From Hypericum androsaemum (taxonomy: Eukaryota; Streptophyta; Magnoliopsida; Malpighiales; Hypericaceae): a DNA stretch of 64,000 nt. Below the pieces are notes generated by a model that did no database searches, was not told where the DNA came from, and was given only the letters and a program-made list of their open reading frames with translations. A program made the translations under genes and the position numbers. Below, piece after piece: positions 35,501 to 48,866 of the stretch. The DNA lies in the NCBI GenBank assembly GCA_963995505.1, contig OZ023186.1, positions 14,763,570 to 14,827,569 on the forward strand, written 5' to 3'. Each line of letters opens with the position of its first letter. Within the stretch, counting starts at the first letter, position 1.

Positions 35501-35838
35501 TATACTTAACTAGTTACCATGCCTCGTTGACAAGCTCCTTCTCGACTTTCGACGGCCATAACTTTTCATCCGGGAATCCGATCGGGATAATCTTTTTTTT
35601 CATTTTATATAACTTTTCGTGATCTATCATTCCGTTCGTTCAAAAATAACATCGAGCCGAAAATACAGAAAAAAATAATGACTCTTTGCTCGTAGCAGTG
35701 GAAAAAAATCAAAAAAAGAGGGGTGCAACACGAGGACTTCCCAGGAGGTCACCCATCGTGGTAATACTCTCGCCCAAGCGAGTTTAACTTCGGAGTTCTG
35801 ATGGGATCCAGTGCATTACCGCTGGTATGATCGCACCC
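32508..35838 (-). rRNA. 5S rRNA genes, sub-block of 10
   Basis: Positions: 32508-32625, 32865-32982, 33222-33339, 33579-33696, 33936-34053, 34292-34409, 34649-34766, 35006-35123, 35363-35480, 35721-35838. This is the last stretch with the CCATGCCTCG spacer type. Two spacer variants, CCGTATGTTC and CCGTTCATTC/CCGTTCGTTC, are interleaved. The gene at 35363 has a changed transcription start region (GCATCTTTCAG on the plus strand instead of GCACCCGTCAG). Confidence 0.93.
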
Positions 35839-36078
35839 ATCAGTCTTCGCACAAACTATTTACTTAACTAGTTGCCGTGCCTCGTTGACAAGCTCCTTCT
35901 CGACTTTCGACGGCCATAACTTTTCATCCGGGAATCCGATCGGGACAATCTTTTTTTTCATTTTATATAACTTTTCGTGATCTATCATTCCGTTCGTTCA
36001 AAAATAACATCGAGCCGAAAATACAGAAAAAAATAATGACTCTTTGCTCGTAGCAGTGGAAAAAAATCAAAAAAAGAG

Positions 36079-39000
36079 GGGTGCAACACGAGGACTTCCC
36101 AGGAGGTCACCCATCGTGGTAATACTCTCGCCCAAGCGAGTTTAACTTCGGAGTTCTGATGGGATCCGGTGCATTAGCGCTGGAATGATCGCACCCGTCA
36201 GTCTTCGCACAAACTATTTACTTAACTAGTTGCCATGCCTCGTTGACAAGCTCCTTCTCGACTTTCGACGGCCATAACTTTTCATCCGTGAATCCGATCG
36301 GGACAATCTTTTTATTCATTTCATATAACTTTTCGTGATCTATCATTCCGTTCGTTCAAAAATAACATCGAGCCAAAAGTACGGAAAAAAATAATGACTC
36401 TCTGCTCGTTGCAGTGGAAAAAAATCGAAAAAGAGGGGTGCAAAACGAGGACTTCCCAGGAGGTCACCCATCCTAGTACTACTCTCGCCCAAACGCGTTT
36501 AACTTCGGAGTTCTGATGGGATCCGGTGCATTAGCGCTGGTATGATCGCACCCGTCAGTCTTCGCACAAACTATTTACTTAACTAGTTGCCGTGCCTCGT
36601 TGACAAGCTCCTTCTCGACTTTCGACGGCCATAACTTTTCATCCGGGAATCCGATCGGGACAATCTTTTTTTCATTTCATATAACTTTTCGTGATCTATC
36701 ATTCCGTTCCTTCAAAAATAACATCGAGCCGAAAATACGGAAAAAAAATAATGACTCTTTGCTCGTAGTAGTGGAAAAAAATCGAAAAAGAGGGGTGCAA
36801 CACGAGGACTTCCCAGGAGGTCACCCATCCTAGTACTACTCTCGCCCAAGCGCGTTTAACTTCGGAGTTCTGATGGGATCCGGTGCATTAGAGCTGGTAT
36901 GATCGCACCCGTCAGTCTTCGCACAAACTATTTACTTAACTAGTTGCCGTGCCTCGTTGACAAGCTCCTTCTCGACTTTCGACGGCCAAAATTTTCATCC
37001 GGGAATCCGATCAGGACAATCTTTTTTTTTATTTCATATAACTTTTCGTGATCTATCATTCCATTCCTTCAAAAATGACATCGAGCCGAAAATACGGAAA
37101 AAAATAATGACTCTTTGCTCGTAGCAGTGGAAAAAAATCGAAAAAGAGGGGTGCAACACGAGGACTTCCCAGGAGGTCACCCATCCTTGTACTACTCTCG
37201 CCCAAGCGCGTTTAACTTCGGAGTTCTGATGGGATCCGGTGCATTAGGGCTGGTATGATCGCACCCGTTAGTCTTCGCACAAACTATTTACGTAACTAGT
37301 TGCCGTGCCTCGTTGACAAGCTCCTTCTCGACTTTCGACGGCCATAACTTTTCATCCGGGAATCCGATCGGGACAATCTTTTTTTTCATTTCATATAACT
37401 TTTCGTGATCTACCATTCCGTTCTTTCAAAAATAATATCGAGCCGAAAATACGGAAAAAAATAATGACTCTTTGCTCGTAGCAGTGGAAAAAAATCGAAA
37501 AAGAGGGGTGCGACACGAGGACTTCCCAAGAGGTCACCCATCCTAGTACTACTCTCGCCCAAGCGCGTTTAACTTCGGAGTTCTGATGGGATCCAGTGCA
37601 TTAGCGCTGGTATGATCGCACCCGTCAGTCTTTGCACAAACTATTTGCTTAACTAGTTGCCGTGCCTCGTTGACAAGCTCCTTCTCGACTTTCGACGGCC
37701 ATAACTTTTCATCCGGGAATCCGATCGGGACAATCTTTTTTTTCATTTCATATAACTTTTCGTGATCTATCATTCCGTTCCTTCAAAATAAACATCGAGC
37801 CGAAAATACGGAAAAAAATAATGACTCTTTGCTCGTAGCAGTGGAAAAAAATCGAAAAAGAGGGGTGCAACACGAGGACTTCCCAGGAGGTCACCCATCC
37901 TAGTACTACTGTTGCCAAAGCGCGTTTAACTTCGGAGTTCTGATGGGATCCGGTGCATTAGCGCTGGTATGATCGCACCCGTCAGTCTTCGCACAAACTT
38001 TTTACTTAACTAGTTGCCGTGCCTCGTTGACAAGCTCCTTATCGACTTTCGACGGCCATAACTTTTCATCCGGGAATCCGATCGGGACAATCTTTTTTTT
38101 CATTTCATATAACTTTTCGTGATCTATCATTCCGTTCCTTCAAAAATAACATCGAGCCGAAAATACGGAAAAAAATAATGACTCTTTGCTCGTAGCAGTG
38201 GAAAAAAATCGAAAAAGAGGGGTGCAACCACGAGGACTTCCCAGGAGGTCACCCATCCTAGTACTACTCTCGCCCAAGCGCGTTTAACTTCGGAGTTCTG
38301 ATGGGATCCGGTGCATTAGCGCTGGTATGATCGCACCCGTCAGTCTTCGCACAAACTATTTACTTAACTAGTTGCCGTGCCTCGGTTACAAGCTCCTTCT
38401 CGACTTTCGACGGCCATAACTTTTCATCCGGGAATCCGATCGGGACAATCTTTTTTTTCATTTCATATAACTTTTCGTGATCTATCATTCCGTTCCTTCA
38501 AAAATAACATCGAGCCGAAAATACGGAAAAAAATAATGACTCTTTGCTCGTAGCAGTGGAAAAAAATCGAAAAAGAGGGGTGCAACACGAGGACTTCCCA
38601 GGAGGTCACCCATCCTAGTACTACTCTCGCCCAACCGCGTTTAACTTCGGAGTTCTGATGGGATCCGGTGCATTAGCGCTGGTATGATCGCACCCATCAG
38701 TCTTCGCACAAACTATTTACTTAACTAGTTGCCGTGCCTCGGTTACAAGCTCCTTCTCGACTTTCGACAGCCATAACTTTTCATCCGGGAATCCGATCGT
38801 GACAATCTTTTTTTTCATTTCATATAACTTTTCGTGATCTATCATTCCGTTTCTTCAAAAATAACATCGAGCCGAAAATACGGAAAAAAATAATGACTCT
38901 TTGCTCGTAGCAGTGGAAAAAAATCGAAAAAGAGGGGTGCAACACGAGGACTTCCCAGGAGGTCACCAATCCTAGTACTAATCTCGCCCAAGCGCGTTTA

Positions 39001-41552
39001 ACTTCGGAGTTCTGATGGTATCCGGTGCATTAGCGGCTGTATGATCGCACCCGTCAGTCTTCGCACAAACTATTTACTTAACTAGTTGCCGTGCCTCGTT
39101 GACAAGCTCCTTCTCGACTTTCGACGGCCATAACTTTTCATCCGGGAATCCGATCGGGACAATCTTTTTTTTCATTTCATATAACTTTTCGTGATCTATC
39201 ATTCCGTTCCATCAAAAATAACATCGAGCCGAAAATACGGAAAAAAATAATGACTCTTTGCTCGTAGCAGTGGTAAAAAATCAAAAAAGAGGGGTGCAAC
39301 ACGAGGACTTCCCAGGAGGTCACCCATCCTAGTACTACTCTCGCCCAAGCGCGTTTAACTTCGGAGTTCTGATGGGATCCGGTGCATTAGGGCTGGTATG
39401 ATCGCACCCGTTAGTCTTCGCACAAACTATTTACGTAACTAGTTGCCGTGCCTCGTTGACAAGCTCCTTCTCGACTTTCGACGGCCATAACTTTTCATCC
39501 GGGAATCCGATCGGGACAATCTTTTTTTTCATTTCATATAACTTTTCGTGATCTACCATTCCGTTCCTTCAAAAATAATATCGAGCCGAAAATACGGAAA
39601 AAAATAATGACTCTTTGCTCGTAGCAGTGGAAAAAAATCGAAAAAGAGGGGTGCGACACGAGGACTTCCCAAGAGGTCACCCATCCTAGTACTACTCTCG
39701 CCCAAGCGCGTTTAACTTCGGAGTTCTGATGGGATCCAGTGCATTAGCGCTGGTATGATCGCACCCGTCAGTCTTTGCACAAACTATTTGCTTAACTAGT
39801 TGCCGTGCCTCGTTGACAAGCTCCTTCTCGACTTTCGACGGCCATAACTTTTCATCCGGGAATCCGATCGGGACAATCTTTTTTTTCATTTCATATAACT
39901 TTTCGTGATCTATCATTCCGTTCCTTCAAAATAAACATCGAGCCGAAAATACGGAAAAAAATAATGACTCTTTGCTCGTAGCAGTGGAAAAAAATCGAAA
40001 AAGAGAGGTGCAACACGAGGACTTCCCAGGAGGTCACCCATCCTAGTACTACTGTTGCCAAAGCGCGTTTAACTTCGGAGTTCTGATGGGATCCGGTGCA
40101 TTAGCGCTGGTATGATCGCAACCGTCAGTCTTCGCACAAACTTTTTACTTAACTAGTTGCCGTGCCTCGTTGACAAGCTCCTTATCGACTTTCGACGCCC
40201 ATAACTTTTCATCCGGGAATCCGATCGGGACAATCTTTTTTTTCATTTCATATAACTTTTCGTGATCTATCATTCCGTTCCTTCAAAAATAACATCGAGC
40301 CGAAAATACGGAAAAAAATAATGACTCTTTGCTCGTAGCAGTGGAAAAAAATCGAAAAAGAGGGGTGCAACCACGAGGACTTCCCAGGAGGTCACCCATC
40401 CTAGTACTACTCTCGCCCAAGCGCGTTTAACTTCGGAGTTCTGATGGGATCCGGTGCATTAGCGCTGGTATGATCGCACCCGTCAGTCTTCGCACAAACT
40501 ATTTACTTAACTAGTTGCCGTGCCTCGGTTACAAGCTCCTTCTCGACTTTCGACGGCCATAACTTTTCATCCGGGAATCCGATCGGGACAATCTTTTTTT
40601 TCATTTCATATAACTTTTCGTGATCTATCATTCCGTTCCTTCAAAAATAACATCGAGCCGAAAATACGGAAAAAAATAATGACTCTTTGCTCGTAGCAGT
40701 GGAAAAAAATCGAAAAAGAGGGGTGCAACACGAGGACTTCCCAGGAGGTCACCCATCCTAGTACTACTCTCGCCCAACCGCGTTTAACTTCGGAGTTCTG
40801 ATGGGATCCGGTGCATTAGCGCTGGTATGATCGCACCCGTCAGTCTTCGCACAAACTATTTACTTAACTAGTTGCCGTGCCTCGGTTACAAGCTCCTTCT
40901 CGACTTTCGACAGCCATAACTTTTCATCCGGGAATCCGATCGTGACAATCTTTTTTTTCATTTCATATAACTTTTCGTGATCTATCATTCCGTTCCTTCA
41001 AAAATAACATCGAGCCGAAAATACGGAAAAAAATAATGACTCTTTGCTCGTAGCAGTGGAAAAAAATCGAAAAAGAGGGGTGCAACACGAGGACTTCCCA
41101 GGAGGTCACCAATCCTAGTACTAATCTCGCCCAAGCGCGTTTAACTTCGGAGTTCTGATGGTATCCGGTGCATTAGCGGCTGTATGATCGCACCCGTCAG
41201 TCTTCGCACAAACTATTTACTTAACTAGTTGCCGTGCCTCGTTGACAAGCTCCTTCTCGACTTTCGACGGCCATAACTTTTCATCCGGGAATCCGATCGG
41301 GACAATCTTTTTTTTCATTTCATATAACTTTTCGTGATCTATCATTCCGTTCCATCAAAAATAACATCGAGCCGAAAATACGGAAAAAAATAATGACTCT
41401 TTGCTCGTAGCAGTGGTAAAAAATCAAAAAAGAGGGGTGCAACACGAGGACTTCCCAGGAGGTCACCCATCCTAGTACTACTCTCGCCCAAGCGCGTTTA
41501 ACTTCGGAGTTCTGATGGGATCCGGTGCATTAGCGTTGGTATGATCGCACCC
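36079..41552 (-). rRNA. 5S rRNA genes, sub-block of 16, includes a 6-unit duplication
   Basis: Positions: 36079-36196, 36436-36553, 36793-36910, 37149-37266, 37506-37623, 37863-37980, 38220-38338, 38578-38695, 38935-39052, 39292-39409, 39649-39766, 40006-40123, 40363-40481, 40721-40838, 41078-41195, 41435-41552. The six units from 37149 are repeated from 39292 (shift 2,143 bp) with the same private marks: GTGCGACACG, ACTGTTGCCAAAGCG, the 1-bp insertion CAACCACGAGG, and TAGCGGCTGTATG. The genes with the insertion (38220, 40363) have an extra base near the RNA 3' end. Confidence 0.94.
37149..41434 (-). repeat. 6-unit tandem duplication, 2 x 2,143 bp
   Basis: Bases 37149-39291 and 39292-41434 agree unit by unit, including rare insertions and substitutions. 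The few differences seen by eye (for example CGTTCTTTC against CGTTCCTTC, CGGCCATAAC against CGCCCATAAC) indicate a young duplication. Confidence 0.88.
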
Positions 41553-41791
41553 ATCAGTCTTCGCACAAACTATTTACTTAACTAGTTGTCGTGCCTCGGT
41601 TACAAGCTCCTTCTCGACTTTCGACGGCCATAACTTTTCATCCGGGAATCCGATCGGGACAATCTTTTTTTTCATTTCATATAACTTTTCGTGATCTATC
41701 ATTCCGTTTCTTCAAAAATAACCTCGGGCCGAAAATACGGAAAAAAATAATGACTCTTTGCTCGTAGCAGTGGAAAAAAATCGAAAAAGAG

Positions 41792-44700
41792 GGGTGCAAC
41801 ACGAGGACTTCCCAGGAGGTCACCCATCCTAGTACTACTCTCGCCCAAGCGCGTTTAACTTCGGAGTTCCGATGGGATCCGGTGCATTAGCGCTGGTATA
41901 ATCGCACCCGTCAGTCTTCGCACAAACTGTTTACTTATCTAGTTGCCGTGCCTCGGTTACAAGCTCCTTCTCGACTTTCGACGGCCATAACTTTTCATCC
42001 GGGAATCCTATCGGGACAATCCTTTTTTTCATTTCATATAACTTTTCGTGATCTATCATTCCGTTCCTTCAAAAATAACATCGAGCCGAAAATACGGAAA
42101 AAAATAATGACTCTTTGCTCGTAGCAGTGGAAAAAAATCGAAAAAGAGGGGTGCAACACGAGGACTTCCCAGGAGGTCACCCATCCTAGTACTAATCTCG
42201 CCCAAGCGCGTTTAACTTTGGAGTTCTGATGGTATAAGGTGCATTAGCGCTGGTATGATCGCACCCGTCAGTCTTCGCACAAACTATTTACTTAACTAGT
42301 TGCCGTGCCTCGTTGACAAGCTCCTTCTCGACTTTCGACGGCCATAACTTTTCATCCGGGAATCCGATCGGGACAATCTTTTTTTTCATTTCATATAACT
42401 TTTCGTGATCTATCTTTCCGTTCCATCAAAAATAACATCGAGCCGAAAAAACGGAAAAAAATAATGACTCTTTGCTCGTAGCATTGGTAAAAAATCGAAA
42501 AAGAGGGGTGCAACACGAGGACATCCCAGGAGGTCACCCATCCTAGTACTACTCTCGCCCAAGCGCGTTTAACTTCAGAGTTCTGATGGGATCCGGTGCA
42601 TTAGCGCTGGTATGATTGCACCCGTCAGTCTTCGCACAAACTATTTACTTAACTAGTTGCCGTGCCTCGGTTACAAGCTCCTTCTCGACTTTCGACGGCG
42701 ATAACTTTTCATCCGGGAATCCGATCGGGACAATCTTTTTTTTCATTTCATATAACTTTTCGTGATCTATCATTCCGTTCCTTCAAAAATAACATCGTGC
42801 CGAAAATACGGAAAAAAATAATGACTCTTTGCTCGTAGCAGTGGAAAAAAATTGAAATAGAGGGGTGCAACACGAGGACTTCCCAGGAGGTCACCCATCC
42901 TAGTACTAATCTCGCCCAAGCGCGTTTAACTTCGGAGTTCTGATGGTATCCGGTGCATTAGCACTGGTATGATCGCACCCGTCAGTCTTCGCACAAACTA
43001 TTTACTTAACTAGTTGCCGTGCCTCGTTGACAAGCTCCTTCTCGACTTTCGACGGCCATAACTTTTCATCCGGGAATCCGATCGGGACAATCTTTTTTTT
43101 CATTTCATATAAATTTTCGTGATCTATCATTCCGTTCCTTCAAAAATAACATCGAGCCGAAAATACGGAAAAAAATAATGACTCTTTGCTCGTAGCAGTG
43201 GTAAAAAATCGAAAAAGAGGGGTGCAACACGAGGACTTCCCAGGAGGTCACCCATACTAGTACTACTCTCGCCCAAGCGCGTTTAACTTCGGAGTTCTTA
43301 TGGGATCCGGTGCATTAGCGCTGGTATGATCGCACCCGTCAGTCTTCGCACAAACTATTTACTTAACTAGTTGCCGTGCCTCGGTTACACGCTCCTTCTC
43401 GACTTTCGACGGCCATAACTTTTCATCCGGGAATCCGATCGGGACAATCTTTTTTTTCATTTCATATAACTTTTCGTGATCTATCATTCCGTTACTTCAA
43501 AAATAACATCGAGCCGAAAATACGGAAAAAAATAATGACTCTTTGCTCGTAGCAGTGGAAAAAAATCGTAAAAGAGGGGTGCAACACGAGGACTTCCCAG
43601 GAGGTCACCCATCCTAGTAATACTCTCGCCCAAGCGCGTTTAACTTCGGAGTTCTGATGGGATCCGGTGCATTAGCGCTGGTATGATCGCACCCTTCAGT
43701 CTTCGCACAAACTATTTACTTAACTAGTTGCCGTGCCTCGTTGGCAAGCTCCTTCTCTACTTTCGACGGCCATAACTTTTCATCCGGGAATCCGATCGGG
43801 ACAATCTTTTTTTTCATTTCATATAACTTTTCGTGATCTATCATTCCGTTCCTTCAAAAATAACATCGAGCCGAAAATACGGAAAAAAATAATGACTCTT
43901 TGCTCGTAGCAGTGGAAAAAAATTGAAATAGAGGGGTGCAACACGAGGACTTCCCAGGAGGTCACCCATCCTAGTACTAATCTCGCCCAAGCGCGTTTAA
44001 CTTCGGAGTTCTGATGGTATCCGGTGCATTAGCACTGGTATGATCGCACCCGTCAGTCTTCGCACAAACTATTTACTTAACTAGTTGCCGTGCCTCGTTG
44101 ACAAGCTCCTTCTCGACTTTCGACGGCCAGAACTTTTCATCCGGGAATCCGATCGGGACAATCTTTTTTTTCATTTCATATAAATTTTCGTGATCTATCA
44201 TTCCGTTCCTTCAAAAATAACATCGAGCCGAAAATACGGAAAAAAATAATGACTCTTTGCTCGTAGCAGTGGTAAAAAATCGAAAAAGAGGGGTGCAACA
44301 CGAGGACTTCCCAGGAGGTCACCCATCCTAGTACTACTCTCGCCCAAGCGCGTTTAACTTCGGAGTTCTTATGGGATCCGGTGCATTAGTGCTGGTATGA
44401 TCGCACCCGTCAGTCTTCGCACAAACTATTTACTTAACTAGTTGCCGTGCCTCGGTTACACGCTCCTTCTCGACTTTCGACGGCCATAACTTTTCATCCG
44501 GGAATCCGATCGGGACAATCTTTTTTTTCATTTCATATAACTTTTCGTGATCAATCATTCCGTTACTTCAAAAATAACATCGAGCCGAAAATACGGAAAA
44601 AAATAATGACTCTTTGCTCGTAGCAGTGGAAAAAAATCGTAAAAGAGGGGTGCAACACGAGGACTTCCCAGGAGGTCACCCATCCTAGTAATACTCTCGC

Positions 44701-45122
44701 CCAAGCGCGTTTAAATTCGGAGTTCTGATGGGATCCGGTGCATTAGCGCTGGTATGATCGCACCCTTCAGTCTTCGCACAAACTATTTACTTAACTAGTT
44801 GCCGTGCCTCGTTGGCAAGCTCCTTCTCGACTTTCGACGGCCATAACTTTTCATCCGGGAATCCGATCGGGACAATCTTTTTTTTCATTTCATATAACTT
44901 TTCGTGATCTATCATTCCGTTCCTTCAAAAATAACATCGAGCCGAAAATACGGAAAAAAATAATGACTCTTTGCTCGTAGCAGTGGAAAAAAATCGAAAA
45001 AGAGAGGTGCAAAACGAGGACTTCCCAGGAGGTCACCCATCCTAGTACTACTCTCGCCCAAGCGCGTTTAACTTCGGAGTTCTGATGGGATCCGGTGCAT
45101 TAGCGCTGGTTTGAATGCACCC
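41792..45122 (-). rRNA. 5S rRNA genes, sub-block of 10, includes a 3-unit duplication
   Basis: Positions: 41792-41909, 42149-42266, 42506-42623, 42863-42980, 43220-43337, 43577-43694, 43934-44051, 44291-44408, 44648-44765, 45005-45122. Units at 42863, 43220 and 43577 reappear at 43934, 44291 and 44648 (shift 1,071 bp), sharing TTGAAATAGAGG, GTTCTTATGGG and ATCGTAAAAGAGG. Confidence 0.94.
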
Positions 45123-45348
45123 ATCAGTCTTTGCACAAACTATTTACTTAACTAGTTGCCGTGCCTCGTTGACAAGCTCCTTCTCGACTTTCGACGGCCA
45201 TAACTTTTCATCCGGGAATCCGATCGGGACAATCTTTTTTTTCATTTCATATAACTTTTCGTGATCTATCATTCTGTTCCTTCAAAAATAACATCGAGCC
45301 GAAAATACGGAAAAAAATAATGACTCTTTGCTCGTAGCAGAGGAAAAA

Positions 45349-48124
45349 AGCGCGTTTAACTTCGGAGTTCTGATGGGATCCGGTGCATTAGCGCTGGTAT
45401 GATCGCACCCGTCAGTCTTCGCACAAACTATTTACTTAACTAGTTGCCGTGCCTCGTTGACAAGCTCCTTCTCGACTTTCGACGGCCATAACTTTTCATC
45501 CGGGAATCCGATCGGGACAATCTTTTTTTTCATTTCATATAACTTTTCTTGATCTATCATTCCGTTCCTTCAAAAATAACATCGAGCCGAAAATACGGGA
45601 AAAATAATGACTCTTTGCTCGTAGCAGTGGAAAAAAATCGAAAAAGAGGGGTGCAACACGAGGACTTCCCAGGAGGACACCCATCCTAGTACTACTCTCG
45701 CCCAAGCGCGTTTAACTTCGGAGTTCTGATGGGATCCGGTGCATTAGCGCTGGTATGATCGCACCCGTCAGTCTTCGCACAAACTATTTACTTAACTAGT
45801 TGCCGTGCCTCGGTTACAAGCTCCTTCTCGACTTTCGACGGCCATAACTTTTCATCCGGGAATCCGATCGGGACAATCTTATTTTTCATTTCATATAAAT
45901 TTTCGTGATCTATCATTCTGTTCCTTCAAAAATAACATCGAGCCGAAAATACGAAAAAAAATAATGACTCTTTGCTCGTAGCAGAGGAAAAAAGCGCGTT
46001 TAACTTCGGAGTTCTGATGGGATCCGGTGCATTAGCGCTGGTATGATCGCACCCGTCAGTCTTCGCACAAACTATTTACTTAACTAGTTGCCGTGCCTCG
46101 TTGACAAGCTCCTTCTCGACTTTCGACGGCCATAACTTTTCATCCGGGAATTCGATCGGGACAATCTTTTTTTTCATTTCATATAACTTTTCGTGATCTA
46201 TCGTTCCGTTCCTTCAAAAATAACATCGAGCCAAAAATACGGAAAAAAATAATGACTCTTTGCTCGTAGCAATGGAAAAAAATCGAAAAAGAGAGGTGCA
46301 ACACGAGGACTTCCCAGGAGGTCACCCATCCTAGTACTACTCTCGCCCAAGCGTGTTTAACTTCGGAGTTCTGATGGGATCCGGTGCATTACCGCTGGTA
46401 TGATCGCACCCGTCAGTCTTCGCACAAACTATTTACTTAACTAGTTGCCGTGCCTCGTTGACAAGCTCCTTCTCGATTTTCGACGGCCATAACTTTTCAT
46501 CCGGGAATCCGATCGGGACAATCTTTTTTTTCATTTCATATAACTTTTCGTGATCTATCGTTCCGTTCCTTCAAAAATAACATCGAGCCGAAAATACGGA
46601 AAAAAATAATGACTCTTTGCTCGTAGCAGTGGAAAAAAATCGAAAAAGAGGGGTGCAACACAAGGACTTCCCAGGAGGTCACCCATCCTAGTACTACTCT
46701 CGCCCAAGCGCGTTTAACTTCGGAGTTCTGATGGGATCCGGTGCATTAGCGCTGGTATGATCGCACCCATCAGTCTTCGCACAAACTATTTACTTAACTA
46801 GTTGACGTGCCTCGGTTACAAGCTCCTTCTCGACTTTCGACGGCCATAACTTTTCATCCGGGAATCCGATCGGGACAATCTTTTTTTTCATTTCATATAA
46901 CTTTTCGTGATCTATCATTCTGTTCCTTCAAAAATAACATCGAGCGAAAACTACGGGAAAAAATAATGACTCTTTGCTCGTAGCAGTGGAAAAAAATCGA
47001 AAAAGAGGGGTGCAACACGAGGACTTCCCAGGAGGTCACCCATCCTAGTACTAATCTCGCCCAAGCGCGTTTAACTTCGGAGTTCTGATGGTATCCGGTG
47101 CATTAGCGCTGGTATGATCGCACCCGTCAGTCTTCGCACAAACTATTTACTTAACTAGTTGCCGTGCCTCGTTGACAAGCTTCTTCTCGACTTTCGACGG
47201 CCATAACTTTTCATCCGGGAATCCGATCGGGACAATCTTTTTTTCATTTCATATAACTTTTCGTGATCTATCATTCCGTTCCTTCAAAAATAACATCGAG
47301 CCAAAAATACGGAAAAAAATAATGACTCTTTGCTCGTAGTAGTGGAAAAAAAATCGAAAAAGAGGGGAGCAACACGAGGACTTCCCAGGAGGTCACCCAT
47401 CCTAGTACTAATCTCGCCCAAGCACGTTTAACTTCGGAGTTCTGATGGTATCCGGTGCATTAGCGCTGGTATGATCGCACCCGTCAGTCTTCGCACAAAC
47501 TATTTACTTAACTAGTTGTCGTGCCTCGTTGACAAGCTCCTTCTCGACTTTTACGGCCATAACTTTTCATCCGGGAATCCGATCGGGACAATCTTTTTTT
47601 TCATTTCATATAAACTTTCGTGATCTATCATTCCGTTCCTTCAAAAATAACATCGAGCCGAAAATACGGAAAAAAATAATGACTCTTTGCTCGTAGCAGT
47701 GGTAAAAAATCGAAAAAGAGGGGTGCAACACGAGGACTTCCCAGGAGGTCACCCATCCTAGTACTACTCTCGCCCAAGCGCGTTTAACTTCGGAGTTCTG
47801 ATGGGATCCGGTGCATTAGCGCTGGTATGATCGCACCCCAGTCTTCGCACAAACTATTTACTTAACTAGTTGCCGTGCCTCGGTTACAAGCTCCTTCTCG
47901 ACTTTCGACGGCCATAACTTTTCATCCGGGAATCCGATCGGGACAATCTTTTTTTTCATTTCATATAACTTTTCGTGATCTATCATTCCGTTACTTCAAA
48001 AATAACATCGAGCCGAAAATACGGAAAAAAATAATGACTCTTTGCTCGTAGCAGTGGAAAAAAGCGCGTTTAACTTCGGAGTTCTGATGGGATCCGGTGC
48101 ATTAGCGCTGGTATGATCGCACCC
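45349..48124 (-). rRNA. 5S rRNA genes, sub-block of 6 full copies with 3 half-deleted copies
   Basis: Full genes: 45649-45766, 46294-46411, 46651-46768, 47008-47125, 47365-47482, 47721-47838. Half genes: 45349-45410, 45993-46054, 48063-48124. The half genes keep the first roughly 62 nt of the RNA (start through A-box) and jump from AGCGCG to the A-run of the spacer (GGAAAAAAGCGCG). They lose the intermediate element, C-box and 3' end, and one of the two terminator T-runs. They retain the upstream TATA-like and GC elements, but without the C-box they should not bind TFIIIA normally. Confidence 0.92.
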
Positions 48125-48702
48125 GTCAGTCTTCGCACAAACTATTTACTTAACTAGTTGCCGTGCCTCGTTGACAAGCTCCTTCTCGACTTTCGACGGC
48201 CATAACTTTTCATCTGGGAATCCGATCGGGACAATCTTTTTTTTCATTTCATGTAACTTTTCGTGATCTATCATTCCGTTCCTTCAAAAATAACATCGAG
48301 CTGAAAATACGGAAAAAAATAATGACTCTTTGCTCGTAGCAGTGGAAAAAAATCGAAAAAGAGAGGTGCAACACGAGGACTTCCCAGGAGGTCACCCATC
48401 CTAGTACTACTCTCGCCCAAGCGCCTTTAACTTCGGAGTTCTGATGGGATCCGGTGCATTAGCGCTGGTATGATCGCACCCGTCAGTCTTCGCACAAACT
48501 ATTTACTTAACTAGTTGCCGTGCCTCGTTGACAAGCTCCTTCTCGACTTTCGACGGCCATAACTTTTCATCCGGGAATCCGATCGGGACAATCTTTTTTT
48601 TCATTTCATATAACTTTTCGTGATCTATCGTTCCGTTCCTTCAAAAATAACATCGAGCCGAAAATACGGAAAAAAATAATGACTCTTTGCTCGTAGCAGT
48701 GG

Positions 48703-48717
48703 AAAAAAATCGAAAAA
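48703..48717 (-). terminator. RNA polymerase III terminator of the 5S gene
   Basis: On the minus strand the gene end GCACCCC is followed by CTC, then T5 (48717-48713), CGA, and T7 (48709-48703). T-runs of this length directly after the gene terminate Pol III. The double run is kept in most units. Confidence 0.85.
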
Positions 48718-48720
48718 GAG

Positions 48721-48838
48721 GGGTGCAACACGAGGACTTCCCAGGAGGTCACCCATCCTAGTACTACTCTCGCCCAAGCGCGTTTAACTTCGGAGTTCTG
48801 ATGGGATCCGGTGCATTAGCGCTGGTATGATCGCACCC
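48721..48838 (-). rRNA. 5S rRNA gene, representative consensus copy
   Basis: This copy matches the array consensus at every position I checked. The RNA begins GGGTGCGATCATACCAGCGC and ends GTGTTGCACCC. Internal promoter parts (minus strand): A-box AGTTAAACGCGCTTG at RNA 50-64 (48775-48789), intermediate element at about 67-72, and C-box AGGATGGGTGACCTCCTG at about 80-97 (48742-48759). The first six and last six bases pair to form helix I. The product is the 5S rRNA of the large ribosomal subunit, transcribed by RNA polymerase III with TFIIIA. The A-box differs from the more common AGTTAAGCGTGCTTG by two bases. Confidence 0.96.
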
Positions 48839-48866
48839 GTCAGTCTTTGCACAAACTATTTACTTA
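48839..48866 (-). promoter_or_regulatory. upstream 5S promoter elements (TATA-like, GC, C at -1)
   Basis: Counting back from the start at 48838 on the minus strand: C at -1 (48839), GC at -12/-11 (48850-48849) and TAAGTAAAT at -28 to -20 (48866-48858). These three elements, at these distances, are known from plant 5S genes (defined in Arabidopsis). The same spacing recurs in nearly all units of the array. Confidence 0.8.
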
